Shown here in pieces: positions 50,707 to 59,700 of a stretch of DNA of 64,000 nucleotides. A program made the translations under genes and the position numbers. Positions within the stretch are counted from its first letter, which is position 1. Each line of letters opens with the position of its first letter. The stretch lies in assembly GCF_001625305.1 (NCBI RefSeq), contig NW_017802714.1:426771-490770 (forward strand), written 5' to 3'. Source of the DNA: Branchiostoma belcheri. Lineage: Eukaryota; Chordata; Leptocardii; Amphioxiformes; Branchiostomatidae. Under the pieces are notes generated by a model. It saw only the letters and a program-made list of their open reading frames with translations. It was not told the origin of the DNA and made no database searches.

Positions 50707-53700
50707 GGATAGATCTAACTAAATCTAACTAATACAGCATCGTACATTTATACAATTACTAAGAAGAGAGAAGAAGTTGAAAAGACTAGAATACATTAGA
50801 CAGTCATATATACATGTAATAGTTATATGTACATGTATATTTATATGAATATGTATTCGTTTATGTATATGTATATGTATAATGTGACCTAAGATTGGCG
50901 TCACGTGAAGAAGAAGACTGTAGAAGGTAAACCGAGCATTAGTGTTAGAACAGTTTTAACTCGAACAGGTGATATGTAGTATACCTGGCACCCCGTGACT
51001 CCGGTTTTGCAGCCTCCTTTTCCCGCCACACCGTCACCGGCATAGACCGGCTGGAGGGAACCAACAAGGTCACCTTCATCCGTGAACGACAGGGCGTCTA
51101 GAAGGTTCTTCCTGCGAATTGGATTTCATAAAAAAACATTTAGAGAAGGAATTAAACTGATACGCACGACATAAATTGTTCTAGTAGAAGCTTTCAGGTG
51201 GCATCCGCCATCTTTCTTCAGCTCGAAAGAGGGGTCACGTGACCTAGGTGTCAAAGGTCACCCAGGTCACGTGACTGGACGAGGGAGTTGTAGATTGGTG
51301 GGAGCCTGTGGCGTCCTTGGTCACGGTTGAGGGACGGGGAGCGGGACCTGATGTGCACAGCTTCCTTGACCCCTCGTTCGAACCATCTACTTTCACGGTC
51401 TAGAATGGTGACTTTCTTCCCCGGTTGGTGTTTGTAAGTCTGCATGTGTTGTGCCACCGGAGAGGACTCTCGCTTGTGCTCAGATATCCTCTTTCTGAGG
51501 GCCCTTTCAGTTTCACCTACATACTGGGCTTCGCAGTCTTCACATGTGAGATGATACACTACACCGCATGTGTCCTCTGGTTCAGTTTTGTCCTTTGGAG
51601 CGACCAAGAGTCTTCTGATTGTAGTGCATGGTGTACTGTGGACGGCCACCCCTGTGTTCCTGATCTTCCTGGTAATGGCTTCGGTCACACCCGCGACGTA
51701 CGGTAGTGTAACATGACCTTTGGGCCTGCTGTCCGTGGAAGAGCGAGGATGTGGGATGAGTTTGGTCCTACCAGGGGACTGCCACGCCCACCTGGTGTAT
51801 CCCGCTATGGAAAGGACTGTTTTGAGGTGATCGTACTCGGTGTTCTTATCATCTACTTCTGTGATGAGGTGGTCTGCTCGATGTCTTAGGGTTCTGATAA
51901 CTCCCATCTTGTGTTCCATCGGTTGGTGGCTATCAAAGAGCAAGTATTGGTCCGTATGCGTAGGTTTACGGAACACACTGAACTTCAGTCTACCATCATC
52001 CTTTCTGGTCATGAGCACGTCCAACATCGGGAGGGATCTGTTCTCTTCAAGTTCTTTAGTGAACTTGATGTTGGGGTGGATCGAGTTAAGGTGATGGTGA
52101 AACGGTTCGATGAGACTGGACTTCAAAACGGCACCTACGTCATCAACGTACCGAACCCATACCTTAGGTGGGTTAGGGAAGGTGGTGAGGGCACGTGACT
52201 CAAACCATTCCATAAAGAGGTTGGCCACGATCGGACTCACAGGTGAGCCCATGGCAGCACCCTCAACCTGGGAGTAGAACTTTCCCTCATATTTGAAGTA
52301 TGTGGTGGTGAGGCATAGTCGCAGTAGTTCAGTGACTTGCAGTGGAGACAGTTTTGTGCGCTCATTCAGAGAAGAATCACAAGTGAGTCTGTCCCGGATG
52401 ATCACAATACTCTCTTCCACAGGAACGCTGGTGAACAAGGCTGAGACGTCGAAAGACGTGTTTAAAAACATGTTTAAAAACTGTTGTACAGTTATCATAT
52501 GAGGATTAGTGTCATGTCTACCACGCACAGGTGGTTTTCGAGCAAAGACATGCAGCTTTGGTTAGGGACGTCCCTCAGACGTCTCCCCGTGTTTGGGGAG
52601 AGCCACACCCATACATGTTAAATAATCCACCTGTAGAATAGGAGCATGCCCCGGTGTGAGATGGTCCAAATAATACTGTCTGGAAGTTACATAATATAAT
52701 GCTTCGCTTCTGATGAGGACGACTGACAACAACATCCACATATTTCATGTCAATAAAGTTAGATTAGTATAATTAGTGTCTCTTTATTGTTATACATTGT
52801 TTCTGAAAGTGGACCAGATTCTTAGTAGAACTGTTAGATATTTTTAGCATCACCAACTATGTATGTATATTTTGGAATACGATGTATCCGCTACATCTGT
52901 TGCGCAATAAAGTTCTTCTTCTTATTATTATTATTCCATGTCTCACCGTAAAGACGCCACATCGCCCGCTGTGTTGACGACAGGAGGCAGGCACCTGTTT
53001 GAAGCGTGCACGGTTAGCTGGTCTGGTTTCACCACACGGACCACTTTATCCATGGTGTCTCCACGTGTGTACCTTGTAGAAGGGGACAACGACAGCGTAT
53101 TACGGCGTATGGTCAACTCAACTAATAATGTACAGTGAAATAAAAGACGACATACACACAAAGCCATCTCGATTATTTTGATTATTAGAATTTAGAACAT
53201 ACTTTCATTTCAGGTAATAATCTATCAATTCTGGTTAGTTTGAGAAGTTAATCAATCATCCTTCATTAGACAAACCTGAAGACCCTGTTGACGGATTGCT
53301 GGCTTGTTCTTGCGTCGAACGCCTTTCCTATGGAACCGTACGGCCACCATCTGGAGAAAACAAAGACGATTCACTTTAATTTGTCTCCAGACATTTAGGG
53401 AGTCCCCGCGCTACGCTCACTCGGTGGTTTCATTTGGTGATTATAGCAACTGAAAAGCCTTTATCACACCATGCACATCTCGGTTCAGGTCGTTATAACA
53501 CTTAGATAGTGACCGGTGGTTAAACATGGAACCTTCTCATTGATCAACGCCATCTGGCTATATTGTTATAGAACATGAAAACATGAAAAAGAAAACATGA
53601 CAGAAAGCAGATATATAGTATAAAATACAGCTGCATTTTTGAAGATATATCAAGTACCTACGCACCTGTCGTGTCCTGTCCACGTGTTACGAACACATAA

Positions 53701-56700
53701 CTGTGGGTACTGCAGGTCATTCTGATAACCCTCCATACACGAACATCCGCCTGGAAATAATATAACGTGAAGATTACGGTACAATAGGCATAGAAAATGC
53801 AGAACGTAAGAAAACGATTCCACCGAAAATGATTTCACCAGGTTCGTAAACATAGGATATTGGGATTTTCTAATACACAGCCAATGCTATTTTCACATTG
53901 CTTACGTTTCGATGTCTATCAGATATTTTCCTTACAGCTTTTTACTGCAGTTCTGCTTCTCACCGCTATATGTATGTAGCCAATGTAGGTGACGCTTTGA
54001 ATCCAGTGGTTAAAGGAAGCTGTCTGGGGAAGAAAGTCAACTACAGTGACTTAGCAACATTTGGGATTGTGTTCTCACAGCAAAAGTGCCACGTACACTG
54101 GCGACAATCAGCGATGAGAGTCAGAACACCAGTCAGAAGCTCTGAGGAAGGTGCCTGGCAGACATCGAAACGTAAGCAAGGTAAAAAGTCACTGGTTATG
54201 TGTGAGAAAATCAAAATATCGCAAGAAATAGAGTTTGAATCAAGTTGATTCCGGATTTCCCTACCAGTATCAGGGTCGCACGTGTGCTCGCACTTCTCTG
54301 AAGGTACGTGTTCCGCACAGAAATCTCGCGAGAGTTCCCGGTCGTCTGATGAGTTCACGTATCGATACACTTGTACTGGGGCCTGGCGCAGCCATGGGGG
54401 GTATATGACGTCACTCTCACTGTGTAAAATGAACCTGGAACCTATCGGAGAAAACAAATATAACAGACCGCTGTATCAGCCAATCAGCAAGGAGAATAGA
54501 GGAAAGCTGCATGCCTATTGGTTGATGCCCTGCATTCCATTGTGATGACTCATGCCCAAATGTGGTAACACTGCACACTAACTCAGTAATACATTTGCTA
54601 TAACACAGCCAAAAAACTCAAATAAAACCATTCTAAAAGCCTGTATCACAAAAATTTAAAAAACGCCTAGGGGTATTTGCCCACTGTACCTCCATACCAA
54701 ATTTCAGGACCTTAGGCCCTAAAATGAAGAAGCTGAATCCATTTAAAGATATGGCAGGAGGAGGAGGAGGAGAAGAAACATCAGAAAAAGCAATATGGGT
54801 TCACCACCACTTCGTGGTGTGGTGAACCCATAAATACAACATATACCCTACACAACAGTACACGGTTACTTTAGGCAACATTAACACATACACTATTCAT
54901 CATAAGGCAGGAAGAAAAATACCTTAAAAATTATATACAGAATTTTCTTTTCCGTAAGATAATGTGAAATGTTAAAGGCAACCATGACCCAATGCAATTT
55001 TTAATTGTTACAATGGCTGCAAAATTTGAATTTCAAAGTCAATTTTCCCGTCATTCCTTTTATGTAGTAAGTTAAATCAATCGTATCCCATAGCATACTG
55101 ACGCATAAAAATGCAACAACGTGATGTCATTGACGGCAACGGTTGCTTGTTATGTATCGTACACTAGTTCTAGCTTTTATGGGTAGGAACCCCCAAATAA
55201 AAATATGCCGCATGTGATTTGGGGCTATTTCAAACGATTCTAGTATGAAATGTTAACGAAAATGTGCTAAGATATGTCAGTAAATGTCAACATCAGGCAG
55301 ATTTCCTCATCTAGATTTTTTTCCTGTTTAGCAACCCTGAAATTGCATTGAATGCCTTTGACTTCATGTGTAATTTTAAACGACAGATGGCTGTAAAACA
55401 ATTTCGAATAGTTGCGCTGACATTGGTTTTTAAGTTGTCGCAGTATTATCCTCTGACACATACAAAGCTGCATAGAACTTTTTTACTCCGTATGTTTATG
55501 CAAATATGTTGCAATCATGCCTCTACCCGAATTACAAATGTACGTTTATGTAAATAAGTTTTAAGCATATATATATATATTCGAATTGTAATGCGTGTTT
55601 ATGTAAATATGTTTTTAATCATGTCTCTAGTCGAATTGTAAATGTCTTAACGGAATTCAGCCGTTTTGGTAGCAATGTTTGTGGCATTGGTTTTGAAATA
55701 AATAAACCTAACCATTATTATTATTATTATTATTATGAATATGTATGTACGTATTAAAAAAAACACACCTGGTGCGAGAAAGCCGTTCGGAATGTGGAGG
55801 TGCAGGCTGACGGTGACAGGACAGGTCGTGAGGCTGTGCAGACAAACCAGCAGACACACGCACACCGCGATAAACAACATCTTCTTACCGAGGGGCGGGC
55901 CGCGTCTACCTGTGGCGGGGACAAATATATGATGTGAGTTGCGATTCTTTGTTTGTAAATAATTTCATCAGGTTGGTACACGAATGAATAGCAAAGTTCT
56001 TTGATCACAACTATTTATTTTTCACGAGCCGACGTTTCGATGACCGTCTGTCATCTTCATCAGGGCAATTCTGACTGGTTTACTGTGCACTGACACTAGA
56101 AGTTACTTGGTGCATACTGTATGCCACAATTGCAATACGTTCGGAAATGCATTGTTAACAGTAAAAACTAGCTTAAGTGCACAGTGAACCAAGTAACAGT
56201 GCACTGTGAACCATGTAACACTTTTAGTGTTCACACGCATTTCCGAACATGGTTCACACGCATTTCCGAACGTATTGCAATTGTGGCATACAGTATGCAC
56301 CAAGTAACTTCTAGTGTCAGTGCACAGTAAACCAGTCAGAATTGCCCTGATGAAGATGACAGACGGTCATCGAAACGTCGGCTCGTGAAAAATAAATGGT
56401 TGTGATCAAAGAACTTTGCTATTCAATTGTTTGTTTGTTCATTTGTTTGTTTGAACTACTCATTATTCACGAAAAGCTCAAATCGGCCTGCAGGCCGCTT
56501 TTTATCGAGGTCATGGGGGAAGAAGAAGTAAGGGTTAGATAAAATATATATAACATACACTGATGTTTCTCACAGACTTTGAAAACAATCGTTCAGCACC
56601 AAGGACAGGCTTCTGTGAAACACCCTAATTTTCGTATTCCCGAAAAAAAGCTTTTTTAGTCTTTATTAGAATCTGTCGCCTATCTTAATAGAAGAAGACC

Positions 56701-59700
56701 TTAATTGCGCGAAAATTGTAGTAAGTACAACGTATGGAAATATGGACGTACAGATACATAACTGCTAACATTTCTCTAGCAGTTTCAAGAAGAAATAGTT
56801 CTAACAGTTTGAGAGAAAAAAGGGTGAATATTAATTAATTCACTGTCGACGTCGAAACGAACTAATTCTGACTGCCAGACTGAACACTAAACTTGTCACC
56901 TTTTGATTTAGAATTCCATCGACCTTCATCGTCCGCCTCTGTCCCACTGTCCCGGTCACCCTCCGTACAGACTACCTTGTTCTCAGTCTCACGGACACGG
57001 GCAAGGTCATCGCGTACTTTACCTAAACATCAAAATGTAAATCATATTAGAAAGGTAACTTAACCCTCACATGGTCTAGCCTAGCATGCTGCTGCTCTGT
57101 TTATTCTTACTCAATCACATTCATATACTAGTACATGTAAATAGTGACAAGAACTTTTATATTCTGCTACATAATGTAACTCAACACCACAGGGTGTCTG
57201 CTACAGCACAAGTTACCACGGTGTCCTATCCAGGTCATTGACCTCATGTGGTTTGGGAAAAAGAAGAAACTGAGCACAAAATGACATATTTTTTCTGCTA
57301 TTATAAAGGTTAACATAAAAATGTACTTTCTAGTATTGGACAGCATTATGTCTTCTTTGCAGAGGGAATAACAACAACTTTGTTAACACAACAAAAGTAC
57401 AGAAACATTTTTTCTTCATGTTTGATATTCAAAAACACATACAGGTATAAAATGTGGAAGCTATATATATGTACGACCGGTATGCATCAATCTCTCACCA
57501 TGTAGGGTTCGCGATACAATATGTAACGTTAGCATTTACATTGTAATCTTAAAAGATTCTCCAATGTAGTTACTTTCTTGCAAACTGCACAGAATATCTT
57601 CTCCGAAGATAGGATCAAACTATATAAGTAACATTTATTAGACTTCTTTGTGTAAGCAGAAAGAAAGGAGAATACGCTACACTATTGCCACAACAAGATA
57701 TTCTCGGGTCCAGAAGGATACAGACAGCTGGAAACTCAACTTTACCTGTCTTTAATCCGTTGCAGGAAGCGTTCGGCAGAGGCGTGGAGGTGAGGAAGGT
57801 AACTCTCTGTGTCTTCACGGCTCTGGTGAAGTTCTGGAAATCCTCCGTCACGTCTGAGGAGAGTTTAAAGTCGTGTGGTTTAACATCTACTGCAACATCC
57901 ACAGCATCGGGTATTTTTTCATCGCTCAGGCATTTTCCTTCCACAGTCGTGTAACCTGAATTGGTGGACACATCGTCGCTGTAGGACGGAATGTCTAACT
58001 CTCCAGATGTGACGAACGTGCGGCTGATCCCTGAACCTTGAGGACAACCGTTTGGAGCACCGGCATAGTTGTCTCTTCTTCCCGGTGTCTTCTTCAGGAT
58101 GGAAGGCGGTAACGTCTCCGATGAGCTGTTGAAGACGACTTTGATGCCGTCGCCATTTTTCTCCGTGTCGTCGTCTTCGCTGTCCGAGACTGGTGGACTG
58201 TGTTCCGTCTCGCTGTCCGTGTCGTTCTTATCCGTGTCATTGTCGGCAATTCTACCGTCTAAGTGTGACTTTCTCCTGGATACAAAAAGATGCAGTGGAT
58301 CATCAACAAAACGTTCCGAAGAATATAAGACCAGACTGATATAATTTTATAGATGACATCCGCGCGTGCATTTATTTTCGCCTGTTCTAAAAAAAACACC
58401 TCACATTCCGACCTATTTCCGTAGTCTATGGTAGCTAGCGACAATAGGGGGCCAGTGGTAACTAGGGAGGACGGCACCCGGGCTTCCGAGGCTGCAGAAC
58501 TCAGTACAGTACCCACTCATAAATGCCGCAATCGTACGGCGTATCGTAAAAGTACGTCAAAAAACAGTTACTCAAGCAACTGGATATGACGGTTACTAAT
58601 AGACATCCAGGTAATAAGATACGCCAAAAAGTACTTACTCAAGCAACTAGATATCCAGTTGCTTGAGTAAGTACTTTTTGGCGTATCTTATTACCTGGAT
58701 GTCTATTAGTAACCGTCAACGACGTATCGAAAAAAGTAGGCAATACCAGCTCTGTATCCCTGTGGTTTAACAGCATATTTTTTGTATGGGGGTGGGTAGG
58801 GGTGGATTTTTAATTAGTCCTCTCTCATCAGTTTTGGGGTCTTCTGATGATGCCATCCACACAATTAAGTCAGTGTGGCCTACATGTGAAAAAAAGACCA
58901 TAAAAATGATTTTCGCAGAGCAAACGCCTTTACCTGAGCAGCCCCCGTCTGCGGGGAGAATCCCTGAGTGAATTGAAGCTGCTGGTTCCAGACGGGAGAG
59001 TCTTACTCAGGCTACTCCCAACGTCTCTTTTCTTCTTGTGCCAAGTACAAGAACGTCTCTTCTCTTGGAGATAGATGAACGCAAAGATCGAGGACAGGAC
59101 GAACACAGCGACCTGAAACGTGGAAAAAGATGAAACTAAAAAAAAAGACGAAACTAAAAAGCTAAAAAGGCTGGGTTGATTCCGTTACCACATTAATTTT
59201 CTCAAAAATAATTGACCTTTGTGCTACGAAGGAATGGTACTTGACACTAATACAAGACCAAATGTTAAAATGATTCATTCATTACTTTGATTTAAGAAGC
59301 TTCGTTCATTACTTCGATTTGAGAAGCACAGGTCTCAATTTAAGACACTCTACATATTGACTCTACATAAGTTCAGCGTAACATTATCTTAAAAACAACG
59401 ACAACCCATTAAAGATGTTACACGTTGTTATGTTGGTAAATTTAATTCTAATGGAGTTATCAAGTGTTTTACTGCAACTCAGCTCAGTATTCTACACTTA
59501 TTAATTCATTATATACTAATTTACTTGTTCCAAAACTTATTTCTATTGTTTGGTTAATCTTACTAATTTATTGTATAATGTCACCTATTTACTAATTGAA
59601 AATTCTGATAATTTTGCTTATTTGATTCATGAATTAATTGTTTCGCTTCACTTTCTTTTGCTATTACTTTATTGTTATGTATTTAATTATCTATACTCGA

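Noticed and set aside
54041..54264. Extension of astrotactin exon 7 beyond 54265
   Set aside because: The downstream part is a foldback element, and the GTAGGG donor at 54264 joins exon 8 in phase.
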